Shown: one piece after another, positions 38,794 to 49,700 of the stretch
How positions within the stretch are numbered: the stretch's first letter is position 1
Layout of the letters: every line of letters starts with the position of its first letter
NCBI GenBank assembly: GCA_964019135.1
Contig: OZ025256.1
Span: 37,358,035 to 37,422,034 of the forward strand
Direction: 5' to 3'
DNA: 64,000 nt
From: Arenicola marina
Taxonomy: Eukaryota; Annelida; Polychaeta; Arenicolidae
Made by a program: the position numbers and the translations under genes
Notes under the pieces: generated by a model
The model's database searches: none
Told to the model about the DNA's origin: nothing
Seen by the model: the letters and a program-made list of their open reading frames with translations, nothing else

Positions 38794-39319
38794 TTCCCTA
38801 TGCATGGTAATCGCTCACGTAATTCATTTGTTGCGATAAGAAAACAAAGGCACAACGTCCGCGTGCTTCGATATAAATCTAAATAAAAAAGAAACATAAT
38901 AAATTAATGCAATTATGGCTTTATTTTCGTATGCAATTATTTGAATATGCGCATTATTTTTTTTACACTTGGACATTTCAAGATAACTAGTGGAGAGTTT
39001 TCTAATGCATTTGTAATCTAGACCGACGCCAATGTGGGCCTATGTACAGCGCCACACACCGCGACAAGCACTAAGCATTATATGCCGTAATCCCAGGGAT
39101 AATCCATCTATACCCGTGAACGGGTTTTGGCGGTTGTCAAGACGACGACCCCCCGTGACCTTGCGTCCAATATTGAATGGTGGTAACATCAGCGCAGCGC
39201 CACCTGACGTTGACCTTTGGGTGGGGCGCCATATAATGCGCGGCGCGGACGTCATAGTGAGCCAGCCACCCACACCCCATCGACATTCAAGTGGAAGTCG
39301 ATACACAGTCAATGGACCA
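38794..39319. other. Intergenic DNA, AT-rich then GC-rich
   Basis: Starts AT-rich (ATAAATCTAAATAAAAAAG near 38875) and becomes GC-richer with CGTGACCTTGCG (about 39155) and GACGTTGACCTTTGGG (about 39208), which resemble nuclear-receptor half sites. No gene or clear promoter is identifiable. Confidence 0.4.
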
Positions 39320-39627
39320 TATCGTACCCTTGTGTACGCCATATCGTAACTCTGGGTACGCCATATCGTAACTCTGGGTAGCCCATATCGTACCTCTGGG
39401 TAGGCCATATCGTACCTCTGGGTAGGCCATATCATACCTCTGGGTACGCCATATCGTACCTCTGGGTACGCCATATCGTACCTCTGGGTACGCCATATCG
39501 TACCTCTGGGTACGTCATATCGTACCTCTGGGTAGGCCATATCGTACCTCTGGGTACGCCATATCGTACCTCTGGGTACGCCATATCGTACCTCTGGGTA
39601 GGCCATATCGTACCTCTGGGTACGAAC
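39320..39627. repeat. 22-bp minisatellite (14 units)
   Basis: Tandem TACCTCTGGGTACGCCATAT followed by CG. The GGTACGCC/GGTAGGCC choice and a few AACTC variants distinguish units. Minus-strand reading gives a repeating Tyr/Arg/Pro-rich frame; it is a by-product. Confidence 0.96.
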
Positions 39628-39791
39628 TGGCTGCAGCGCGACACGGAACCTGTGTCAGGGATTAACGACTGAATGGACATGACTTGGTTTGCATGCAGCC
39701 AGTGAGCTGGCCAGTTACTGGTTTAGCCTACACAGTGGCTATAGACGCCGCTTTGCCGCCGAGCGTCTCGCCTGATTGCCTCTATGCAAGT

Positions 39792-39808
39792 CACGTGTGA
39801 TGACGTCA
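39792..39808. promoter_or_regulatory. Perfect E-box CACGTG next to palindromic CRE TGACGTCA
   Basis: CACGTG at 39792-39797 and TGACGTCA at 39801-39808, three bases apart. These are consensus sites for bHLH-zip and CREB/ATF factors respectively. They lie about 115 bp upstream of nine tandem TTACGTCAC motifs. Function is inference only; no transcript start is visible nearby. Confidence 0.4.
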
Positions 39809-39924
39809 CAACAGCCCTTTGCCGCCGGCATACCCTTTTTTTTATCAAGCTAAAGCTGCTCATAAAGCAAAAATTGTTCACCTATATATTGATTTTCAAG
39901 ATCTTTTGGAGACGCGTCCTGTAC

Positions 39925-40268
39925 ATTACGTCACTGCCTCTGCACGACATTACATGTGCAGCATTACGTCACTGCCTCTGCACGACATTACATGTGCAGC
40001 ATTACGTCACTGCCTCTGCACGACATTACATGTGCAGCATTACGTCACTGCCTCTGCACGACATTACATGTGCAGCATTACGTCACTGCCTCTGCACGAC
40101 ATTACATGTGCAGCATTACGTCACTGCCTCTGCACGACATTACATGTGCAGCATTACGTCACTGCCTCTGCACGACATTACATGTGCAGCATTAAGTCAC
40201 TGCCTCTGCACGACATTACATGTGCAGCATTACGTCACTGCCTCTGCACGACATTACATGTGCAGCAT
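39925..40268. repeat. 38-bp minisatellite, 9 units, each with TTACGTCAC
   Basis: Nine almost identical 38-bp units containing TTACGTCACTGCCTCTGCAC and GACATTACATGTGCAGCA. One unit has TTAAGTCAC. Each unit therefore carries a CRE-like half-palindrome and an ACATGT palindrome. Near-identity of units implies recent expansion. Confidence 0.96.
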
Positions 40269-40326
40269 ATGTAATGGTGGATCCAGGGGGTGGGGGGTGG
40301 GGGTGGGCACAGAGAGCCACGAACTG

Positions 40327-40750
40327 CAACCCACATGCGACCAGGAACTGGTGGGGGTGTGCGTGCTTCGTGTAGTCCCTTATCAATAAGTCGCTTACCA
40401 TACAAAGTGATAAAAAGTAATTCCACCAGTGTTGAACTTTTCTTTCGTTGTTTTATATTGGCGGTGTGCCTTTTAAAAAGTGCGATCTGCAATAAACGAC
40501 ACATTTGTTTTAGACACGCTACGGCATTTTGGTTTACCTTCCCTCGCGAGATTCTCAAAATGACAGAGCGAGTTTGTGTAAACATCATTCTGTTTAGTGC
40601 ATTTATACAACGCGAACATTACATATGAGGCAACGAAAGAATAGTTTAACACTTGTGGAATTACTTTTCGTCCCTTTTGATGCAATTTACTGATAATGGC
40701 GAATAGCTACACGATGGCACCCCCACCAATTCCTGGTCTCATGTGGGTTG
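40327..40750. mobile_element. Foldback (MITE-like) element, older
   Basis: The outer arms are inverted copies. CAACCCACATGCGACCAGGA with ACTGGTGGGGGT and CGTGTAG at the left match, in reverse complement, ATGTGGGTTG at 40741-40750 and the sequence before it. Further in, AAAGTAATTCCACCAGTGTT pairs with AACACTTGTGGAATTACTTT, followed by a shared TTCTTTCGTTG. Similarity decays toward the centre near 40555. No target-site duplication is obvious. No coding capacity. Confidence 0.75.
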
Positions 40751-41844
40751 TGCGTCATTGCTCCGTCGCGCGTTGGATACCAGCGCGTATGAGAAGCTAC
40801 GAGAGCCATACATCAGAGTTGCAGGGATTGTAGTCCAATGCACGGTTACGATATTAGGGCCCCTGAGGGTGGTAGCTATGTCGCACGTCGATTTTAAGAA
40901 AAGGTCCATGTCGTTTGTCGCTACGAATGGATGTCGCATGGCGACTTTACGGCAACCCAATGTCGCGTTGTCGATTTTAAAAATCGCCGTGTCGAAAAAG
41001 GCCTCAATATAGGCCAAACCAGTCTGCGCTGGCCGCTGTGTGTATAATTGGTGAGTCTTGGCATTTGGCTCAGATGTTATTGGTTTAACATTTACCGGTG
41101 ATCTGGGCGTATCACCCACCTGTGGGTCACACTGAGGGGGAAAAATATGCGCAGTGATTGTGAGCGGTGAGCGAGGAGCGAGAGGGGGGTGCCGGAGGGG
41201 GGTGCCGAGGGCAGTCAAAAGAGTTGGGTGGGGTGGGGGGAGGGGGGGTACTGAGACGTCATAAAGAGGAAGTGGGGAGGGACAAAGACGGACAACACTC
41301 CTAAATGAGTCACGCGCCGTTGTTTGAGACGGCGGCGGAGTGAGTGAGCTGTGGACCAAGTGAACCGGGACGTCGTGGGGTGGGGGGGTCACGCCTCATC
41401 CCACACAACCACCTCCACCCAACCCATCCCACCCACACCCTCACGTCGGTCTGCCCCCTCCGCCCCCCCCCCCCCCCTCCTCACACACATGGTGACTCGG
41501 ACGAGTCGTGCAGGCCAGGGTTTACTGAAGCAGGCGTCATCAGCCCGCCCCATTAAGGCACCACCCCCCCGCGTCTTTCCCCGCCACCCTCTAGGCCTGA
41601 TGCGTGGCTGTCATACACACCCTCCACGTACGTAGGTCAGAACTAAACACCAACAAGTGACGTATCCCAGGGATCGATACCGCACGGCACTGCGCACGTG
41701 AGGCTGAGCTCAGATCACCCGCCATCAATACTGAGGCCAGGCGCCCTGCAGTCAGTGAGGCCCTCCACCCCCCGCCCACCTCTCTATCAGCCCTGACCAC
41801 TCGCCTCCGAGCTCAGAGCTTCAGACACTAACTGGACGCACCGG
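40751..41844. other. Non-repetitive DNA with several G/C tracts, no gene recognised
   Basis: Contains CG-rich and poly-G/poly-C stretches (about 41220-41250 and 41460-41478). Open frames up to 217 codons on the minus strand (40739-41392) are made mainly of poly-Pro from these tracts and show no family motif. Confidence 0.45.
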
Positions 41845-41970
41845 ACTATATACAGGGCCAGGAACTACACCCTCAGGAACATACCTCCTTGTTGCGAACA
41901 CCAGTCAGTGACAGCGTCGGGATATTAAATACAATCTTCGTCATTGTTTCATTCATCCAAGTATAAACAA
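41845..41970 (+). promoter_or_regulatory. Possible core promoter and 5' leader exon of the tetraspanin gene
   Basis: The first coding exon of the tetraspanin starts only five bases after a 3' splice site, so a non-coding leader exon must lie upstream. One candidate is ACTATATACAGG (TATA-like, about 41845) followed about 120 bp later by a consensus donor ACAAGTAAGTCC with the GT at 41971. There is no transcript evidence; other donors further upstream or outside this interval are equally possible. Confidence 0.22.
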
Positions 41971-42229
41971 GTAAGTCCAGTTGTATGACAACACCGTACA
42001 CACAAGATAAAAGAGTACCCAAGGATAACTATGTGTTGGTATATGTAACGGGAAGCAGCTTAACTAACCCACACCATAAGTGAATTAGGCCTATATGATA
42101 AAGCTACCTTGTCTACGGGGAAGATGCCAGCTGTCGCCGTTAATAAAGGCTATAATCCATGGACCTCTCCTTTGTGAGTGGAGCCATGAATGTTCACTGC
42201 CGACAGCTGTGGCGTCCCCGTCGACCTGC

Positions 42230-42440
42230 CATGGTCTAGGGCGCTGGCTGCAGCAATCAGGTCACCGCCTATGGTTGGTTGTATATTCAGGAGACTTTAA
42301 TCGTTTTTGGTCATATCGCGTAAATGGGAGAAGGGAAGGAGAGTGGAGCCATGTCCCCGGGGGTAACCCCCTACTCTTTACGAAGAAGGACTTGGGATCT
42401 TTAGGGCAAACCGGGGCTAGTTCTCCCCCCGGGTAAGTCA
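42230..42440 (+). repeat. Interspersed repeat, copy 1
   Basis: GGTTGGTTGTATATTCAGGA, then TTTGGTCATATCGCGTAAATG, GGAGAAGGGAAGGAGAGTGG, AGCCATGTCCCCGG and CTTTACGAAGAA align in order with 61488-61640. The two copies are in the same orientation and about 19 kb apart, with roughly 80% identity over about 140 bp. The class (SINE body, LINE untranslated region or other) is not determinable here. Confidence 0.7.
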
Positions 42441-42559
42441 GGCCACCTCGATTATCGTTTTACTTGGCTACATAATGTTCGACCAGCGACCACACAGGCA
42501 TGGCCACAGCGGGGCGCGAACAACCGATCCACGTGCCGGTAGGCTCTCAGGTGACCAGG

Positions 42560-42711
42560 GTCCGTAAGTTCGAAACGCCAGGGGCAAAATATTTCGCTCT
42601 AGACTAGGACATTAGCATGGAGCGGGGCAAAATATTTGGCCCCCGCGGCTTCGACCTTACGGCAGAGCACTGAAGGCGAGCGCTCTAACCCACTGAGCCA
42701 TCGGCGCGACC
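42560..42711 (-). repeat. tRNA-derived SINE-like head
   Basis: On the minus strand from 42711 the sequence begins GGTCGCGCCGATGGCTCAGT and continues GGGTTAGAGCGCTCGCCTTC. TGGCTCAGTGGG (42689-42700) is an RNA polymerase III A box. GGTCGAAGCC (42647-42656) resembles a B box lacking one T, at tRNA-like spacing. There is no closing acceptor arm pairing with the start. The downstream tail contains two copies of a CAAATATTTTGCCCC-like motif. This fits a tRNA-derived SINE or tRNA pseudogene rather than a working tRNA. Confidence 0.6.
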
Positions 42712-43058
42712 ATCACCGCCTTTGATGACGGAGGCATCGCGGATGGCGACCTGGGCAATGTAGAAGACTGCATTATTCATACCCCCCCCCCCCCCAACCC
42801 GCCCCCCACCTTACTTTATGAAAGTAGGGAATGTCACGGACGATTATAGTCCAGTGGCTGAACCCGCCTCCCCCCCCCCCCCCCACCCCTTCCTTCTCGC
42901 CCACGGGTGCACGGGGCCCAGTTTTACATATTATTGATGAACATTTGGCGGTTTCCATGTAAGGAAATACTACCTGCAGCCCGTCCATCAGCGCCCATCA
43001 GTGTCCATCAGCGCGGTGTATGGATATACCGACCCGTTACTATATATATGGCTGTTAT

Positions 43059-43069
43059 TATGACCAGTT
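43059..43069. repeat. LINE target-site duplication, left
   Basis: TATGACCAGTT here is repeated exactly at 43604-43614, on the far side of the LINE fragment. Confidence 0.85.
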
Positions 43070-43603
43070 CTAGTTATTATTAGGCTGAGATTAAAGGACG
43101 TGGCTCATCAAGAGTGGCTAATTGAATTAAACCAGTGCAGTAAACTTGATACGTTAGCGCAATCTAAATCTTTGCTAGAACCAGAACTGTATTTAAAGTA
43201 TATGACCAATGTGAATCACAGAAAAGCTCTAGCAAGGTTGAGATGTTTGCTCGCGATTTACAGATAGAGAGAGGAAGACGCAAGAAATTAGACAGAGAAG
43301 ACTAAGATGAATACCATTTTGTTATGATTTGCCCCTTATATTCGGTGTCTAGAAGAAAACTACTGCCACAAAATCTCATCAAATATCTCACGAGTATAAA
43401 GTCCTGACTTTATTGATGATATGTGTAACCTGAATCAAATTATGATTAAAAACTTAGCCATATTTGTATGTGAAGCCAGCGAACAAGACTCTCAGCTTTG
43501 GAAAACTCGTGACGCACGTATGTATTTGCATATATTTTTGTAAACTCTATATATGTACCATGGGCGTTGTGCCTAAAGTACTTCAATAAACTATATATAT
43601 ATA
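43070..43603 (+). mobile_element. 5'-truncated LINE 3' end
   Basis: The + strand reads as the end of a LINE ORF2: RLRLKDVAHQEWLIELNQ, then LYLKYMTNVNHRKALARLR. With frame changes it continues to DLQIERGRRKKLDRE, EYHFVMICPLYS, LLPQNLIKYLTS and KNLAIFVCEAS. This is the post-RT tail seen in CR1/L2-like families, and it matches the style of the fragment at 11002-11346. It ends with AATAAACTATATATATAT, a short simple-repeat tail. The 11-bp direct repeats on both sides show a complete insertion that was truncated at the 5' end on arrival. It lies about 60 bp upstream of the tetraspanin's first coding exon. Two or three frame breaks make it non-functional. Confidence 0.85.
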
Positions 43604-43614
43604 TATGACCAGTT
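43604..43614. repeat. LINE target-site duplication, right
   Basis: TATGACCAGTT, an exact match to 43059-43069, directly after the TA-rich tail of the LINE. Confidence 0.85.
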
Positions 43615-43668
43615 GGCAATTAGCGATGCGCACAACTTTAAAGTTTGTTTTTGTTTCTTCCAGTAACC

Positions 43669-43725
43669 ATGTGCACCGAGACGATCTGCAAGATACTCCT
43701 GTATGTCCTCAATGTCGTCTTCTTC
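43669..43725 (+). CDS. Tetraspanin coding exon 1 (residues 1-19)
   Basis: The acceptor TTTGTTTCTTCCAG ends at 43663 and leaves TAACC before the ATG, so an upstream non-coding exon is expected. It encodes MCTETICKILLYVLNVVFF, the short N-terminus and first half of TM1, with Cys2 and Cys7 as likely palmitoylation sites. The donor is GTGAGTAT at 43726. Phase 0. Confidence 0.9.
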
Positions 43726-46700
43726 GTGAGTATACTGCCTGGTGCCGTGCATGAGGGTAACTGTGAGGAACCGTGAGGGGGTGTGTGTGTGTGTCTGGGG
43801 TGGCGGGGGGGGGGGGGGGGTAACTAGTGCCATGGCTATAGCACGGGCAAATAAAAATTTGTGAATGCTCGTCCTGAACGGTTTTACTGTCACAGCTGTG
43901 TACCCCGCATGCCCAGCCCGGTAACCACCCTGCAGACATTTCACCTATTTACCCCCTCCCCCACCTATCCCCCTCCTCCCCCCGTCCTGGACATGATACA
44001 TCTGTACATAGACTATATGCCTGAGTTGACCGAGTTGATCACCCTTCACTTACTATACCATGCTCACCCCCCCCCCCTCCCCACCCTACACACACAAGGC
44101 TCATCTTGGCTAATCCAGGAAAAATAGACATTTTGAGGGGTTCCTGTAAAATAATATCCAGGCTCAAACTTTGTTTTTTGACAAATAGTGGTTATGTAGA
44201 ATTTCCCGGACATACGGAGACATATCAATTGTTTGCTTATCTATTTTAAGTCAATCCCTTGCATTGACTTGACAATTTATGAACATAGCCTAAATAAAAC
44301 GATCGAACAGCAAGAGTGTCGTTTTCAAATCTCAAAGGTACTAAATGGACAGTTGACATTTTAAATCGCGGGGGCACGCAAACCACTTGGGCGGCGGCCT
44401 GACATCTCGCGTTAGCCATCTCGCGGCAAAGGGCGTTCCGCTTAATAATACGCTGTTATTGCGAAGTGTTAGTTCCATAAACTCCTCAATTGCGATGCTA
44501 GGATAGCGGAACGTCTACTTCATACAAAGCTGCTTCAAATGTGCACAATTCAACCTAAAGAACCCTCAGAAACATCTCTTGTGACCCCGACACTGTTGAG
44601 GTCAACTGGTAAGTTTATTGCTGTGTAAGATACTTGGGTAAAACCCCAAAATCTCAGTAGCCCCCCTCAACCCTCCCCCACCCCTCCCTATGGGGACTTC
44701 GCAGAGCTTGGTTTGCAGCTACATTCAAGTAACAGACTTTAGACTGCCGGTGATTCATTTGAAAACTTGGTGAACGACGCCACGTGGGCTGGTAACAACT
44801 TCCAGCGTCATACACCACCCTCTGTACACACGAGTGAAATGCAAACATGCAAACATGCAAACATCCTCAACCGCCTTAAATCACTTGCTCCGGTTTATCA
44901 CTGAGACCAGACACCTTGAGTAGTTAATAATGCCTGACATTTAGAGTCCCAAATCAATGTGGAAAATAAAACTCGTTGATCACAAGTAGTACAGACTGTA
45001 CTACAGAGTGTGTTCACTAAGGCTGTCAGACTGTACTACAGAGTGTGTTCACTAAGGCTGTCCGACTGTATTACAGTGTGTTCACCAAGGCTGTCAGACT
45101 GTACTACAGAGTGTTCACCAAGGCTGTCCGACTGTATTACAGTGTGTTCACCAAGGCTGTCACACTGTACTACAGAGTGTGTTCACTAAGGCTGTCACAC
45201 TGTATTACAGTGTGTTCACTAAGGCTGTCAGACTGTACTACAGTGTGTTCACCAAGGCTGTCAGACTGTACTACAGAGTGTGTTCACTAAGGCTGTCACA
45301 CTGTACCACAGAGTGTGTTCACCAAGGCTGTCAGACTGTACTACAGTGTGTTCACCAAGGCTGTCAGACTGTACTACAGTGTGTTCACCAAGGCTGTCAG
45401 ACTGTACCACAGAGTGTGTTCACCAAGGCTGTCAGACTGTACTACAGTGTGTTCACCAAGGCTGTCAGACTGTACTACAGAGTGTTCACCAAGGCTGTCA
45501 GACTGTACTACAGTGTGTTCATCAAGGCTGTCAGACTGTACTACAGTGTGTTCACCAAGGCTGTCACACTGTACCACAGAGTGTGTTCACCAAGGCTGTC
45601 AGACTGTACTACAGTGTGTTCACCAAGGCTGTCAGACTGTACTACAGAGTGTTCACCAAGGCTGTCAGACTGTACTACAGTGTGTTCACCAAGGCTGTCA
45701 GACTGTACTACAGTGTGTTCACCAAGGCTGTCAGACTGTACTACAGTGTGTTCACCAAGGCTGTCAGACTGTACTACAGTGTGTTCACCAAGGCTGTCAG
45801 ACTGTACTACAGAGTGTGTTCACCAAGGCTGTCAGACTGTACTACAGTGTGTTCACCAAGGCTGTCAGACTGTACTACAGTGTGTGTTCACCAAGGCTGT
45901 CAGAATGTACTACAGAGTGTGTTCACAAAGGCTGTCAGACTGTACTACAGAGTGTGTTTACCAAGGCTGTCAGACTGTACTACAGTGTGTTCACCAAGGC
46001 TGTCAGACTGTACTACAGAGTGTTCACTAAGGCTGTCGGACTGTACTACAGAGTGTGTTCACAAAGGCTGTCAGACTGTACTACAGTGTGTTCACTAAGG
46101 CTGTCAGACTGTACTACAGTGTGTTCACTAAGGCTGTCAGACTGTAGTACAGTGTGTTCACCAAGCCTGTCAGACTGTACTACAGAGTGTGTTCACAAAG
46201 GCTGTCAGACTGTACTACAGTGTGTTCACCAAGGCTGTCAGACTGTACTACAGTGTGTTCACCAAGGCTGTCAGACTGTACTACAGTGTGTTCACCAAGG
46301 CTGTCAGACTGTACTACAGTGTGTTCACCAAGGCTGTCAGACTGTACTTCAGTGTGTTCACCAAGGCTGTCAGACTGTACTACAGTGTGTTCACCAAGGC
46401 TGTCAGACTGTACTACAGAGTGTGTTCACAAAGGCTGTCAGACTGTACTACAGTGTGTTCACCAAGGCTGTCAGACTGTACTACAGTGTGTTCACCAAGG
46501 CTGTCAGACTGTACTACAGTGTGTTCACTAAGGCTGTCAGACTGTACTACAGTGTGTTCACCAAGGCTGTCAGACTGTACTACAGAGTGTGTTCACTAAG
46601 GCTGTCAGACTGTACTACAGTGTGTTCACCAAGGCTGTCAGACTGTACTACAGTGTGTTCACCAAGGCTGTCAGACTGTACTACAGTGTGTTCACCAAGG

Positions 46701-49700
46701 CTGTCAGACTGTACTACAGAGTGTGTTCACCAAGGCTGTCAGACTGTACTACAGAGTGTTCACCAAGGCTGTCACACTGTACCACAGAGTGTGTTCACCA
46801 AGGCTGTCAGACTGTACTACAGAGTGTTCACCAAGGCTGTCACACTGTACCACAGAGTGTGTTCACCAAGGCTGTCAGACTGTACAACAGGGTGTTCACC
46901 AAGGCTGTCAGACTGTACTACAGTGTGTTCACCAAGGCTGTCAGACTGTACTACAGTGTGTTCACCAAGGCTGTCAGACTGTACTACAGTGTGTTCACCA
47001 AGGCTGTCAGACTGTACTACAGTGTGTTCACCAAGGCTGTCAGACTGTACCACAGAGTGTGTTCACCAAGGCTGTCAGACTGTACTACAGTGTGTTCACC
47101 AAGGCTGTCAGACTGTACTACAGAGTGCTCACCAAGGCTGTCAGACTGTACTACAGTGTGTTCACCAAGCCTGTCAGACTGTACTACAGTGTGTTCAGCA
47201 AGGCTGTCACACTGTACCACAGAGTGTGTTCACCAAGGCTGTCAGACTGTACTACAGTGTGTTCACCAAGGCTGTCACACTGTACTACAGAGTGTTCACC
47301 AAGGCTGTCAGACTGTACTACAGTGTGTTCACCAAGGCTGTCAGACTGTACTACAGTGTGTTCACCAAGGCTGTCAGACTGTACTACAGTGTGTTCACCA
47401 AGGCTGTCAGACTGTACTACAGTGTGTTCACCAAGGCTGTCAGACTGTACTACAGTGTGTTCACCAAGGCTGTCAGACTGTACTACAGTGTGTTCACCAA
47501 GGCTGTCAGACTGTACTACAGTGTGTTCACCAAGGCTGTCAGACTGTACTACAGAGTGTTCACCAAGGCTGTCAGACTGTACTACAGTGTGTTCACCAAG
47601 GCTGTCAGACTGTACTACAGAGTGTTCACCAAGGCTGTCAGACTGTACTACAGTGTGTTCACCAAGGCTGTCAGACTGTACTACAGTGTGTTCACCAAGG
47701 CTGTCAGACTGTACTACAGTGTGTTCACCAAGGCTGTCAGACTGTACTACAGTGTGTTCACCAAGGCTGTCAGACTGTACTACAGTGTGTTCACCAAGGC
47801 TGTCAGACTGTACTACAGTGTGTTCACCAAGGCTGTCAGACTGTACTACAGAGTGTGTTCACCAAGGCTGTCAGACTGTACTACAGAGTGTGTTCACCAA
47901 GACTGTCAGACACGTACGCATGCTGAGTGTGTGCCGAGCTTCACCCCCCGGGGGGTGGGATACTTAATACATTGCAGGTGTGGGGGGTTCCGCGGGAAAG
48001 CCCCTCCTTTTTCACCGTCATAACCTGCTCGGTCGGGGTATTATTTCACGGTATCCCGCTCTATGAATGCACGTTTGCATAACCCTCCAACCCCCCCCCC
48101 CCCCTCTCCCTCGGTCGCAAATTTTAAAATATCCGCTCAAGAGGAGTACCCTCTTCATCATAAATATCCGATCTCTCAGGCATCAAGACAACTCCGCGGA
48201 CCCCCCCCCCCCCCCCCACCAGATTTGTATAATAGTGCCCCCCGGGCTTCAACCAAAGTATATAGTTTATAGTATTCATTATGAAACTCGGTAGCTTGTT
48301 GCCCACCCTCTCTACACGGGGCTAAACATGTAACGTGAGCACACCCCCCCCCCCCCCCGCCCCCTCCCTTCTAGGAGTACGGTGACGACTGTTAATGGAG
48401 AAGAGAGATGGCAATATATATATATATATATACATATTGTTATTATCGAAATAGTCCAGATTTATCGTGTAAAACGGGTATACATATTAAAAATATTTAT
48501 ATATATGATCTGTATTTACACGGTGCTTATGCATAATTGTCGTGGTTGGAAAATCTAAGCTATGTCTACCTAAATCTACCTGCCACTTTGATAGATATGT
48601 ACAAACACCATCGTGTTTTTTTTCAGTAACTATGACCGTAACTCTGATAATATGTTATAACCATGACCATAACCATGGTGACAGGCTGCAGTAAATATAA
48701 CGGTAACCATGTTGATAGGCTGCAATAACTATGACCGTAACCATGGTGTTTGGCTTCAGTAACTATGACGGTAACCATGGGGCTAGGCTGCAGTGACTAT
48801 GACCGTAACCATGGTGTTTGGTTGCAGATCGCGGGGGGCGCCATCCTGGCGGTTGGTATCATCGCCCTGGTGAAGGAGGACCTCATCTACCAGGCCGTGG
48901 AGTTCCTGTCAGGCTCACTCGCCGATGTCATCGGCCAACTCAAGATCCTGACGACCATCGACCTTGCTGAACTCATCACAGCCAACGCCATCATCCTGGT
49001 TGTCGTCGGGGGCGTCCTCTTCGGGATCGGATTCTTCGGATGCTGCGGCGCCTGCAAGAAGAACAGCTGCATGCTGACCATTGTGAGTACATGGTAGACC
49101 GGGGTGAGGGCGGTGGGATATGGCTGACCATTGTGAGTACATGGGAGACCGGGGTGAGGGCGGTGGGATAGGGCTGACCATTGTGAGTACAAGGGAGACC
49201 GGGGTGAGGGCGGTGGGAGGGGGCTGACCATTGTGAGTACAAGGGAGACCGGGGTGAGGGCGGTGGGATAGGGCTGACCATTGTGAGTACAAGGGAGACC
49301 GGGGTGAGGGCGGTGGGAGGGGGCTGACCATTGTGAGTACATGGGAGACCGGGGTGAGGGCGGTGGGAGGGGGCTGACCATTGTGAGTACAAGGGAGACC
49401 GGGGTAAGGGCGGTGGGAGGGGGCTGACCATTGTGAGTACAAGGGAGACCGGGGTGAGGGCGGTGGGAGGGGGCTGACCATTGTGAGTACAAGGGAGACC
49501 GGGGTGAGGGCGGTGGGAGGGGGCTGACCATTGTGAGTACATGGTAGACCGGGGTGAGGGCGGTGGGATATGGCTGACCATTGTGAGTACAAGGGAGACC
49601 GGGGTGAGGGCGGTGGGAGGGGGCTGACCATTGTGAGTACATGGTAGACCGGGGTAAGGGCGGTGGGAGGGGGCTGACCATTGTGAGTACATGGGAGACC

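Larger units (their letters stand above)
43726..48827 (+). other. Tetraspanin intron 1 (5,102 bp)
   Basis: Holds simple G/GT tracts near 43780-43822, a single-copy-looking part (43860-44990), the 33/35-bp minisatellite (44991-47911), copy B of the interspersed G-rich repeat, AT-rich DNA with a TA microsatellite (about 48417-48432), and finally the 34-bp acceptor-containing array. No additional exon with tetraspanin or other motifs was found. Confidence 0.85.

Noticed and set aside
35547-38886. Open frames of 860-1,100 codons on the + strand
   Set aside because: All three frames of the 22-bp array are open because the unit lacks stops. The pseudo-proteins are the same 22-residue repeat in three registers, with no signal peptide, domain or splice context.
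40739-41392. 217-codon minus-strand frame
   Set aside because: The first half is poly-Pro from G/C tracts, the second half shows no known motif, and an overlapping + strand frame is equally long in part. There are no splice or promoter signals.
42647-42711. Functional tRNA gene on the minus strand
   Set aside because: The A box is good, but the B box lacks a base and the acceptor ends do not pair. A SINE head or pseudogene fits better.
45179-48023. 902-codon frame with an 11-residue repeat (MFTKAVRLYYS)
   Set aside because: It lies inside intron 1 of the tetraspanin. It shifts between three translations of the same 33/35-bp unit and ends in non-repeat DNA without a domain. An alternative transcript cannot be fully excluded, but nothing supports one.
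48750-48827. ATG at 48750 as an alternative tetraspanin start
   Set aside because: It would begin in the 34-bp array and lose the N-terminal half of TM1. The splice acceptor and the upstream exon give a complete TM1.
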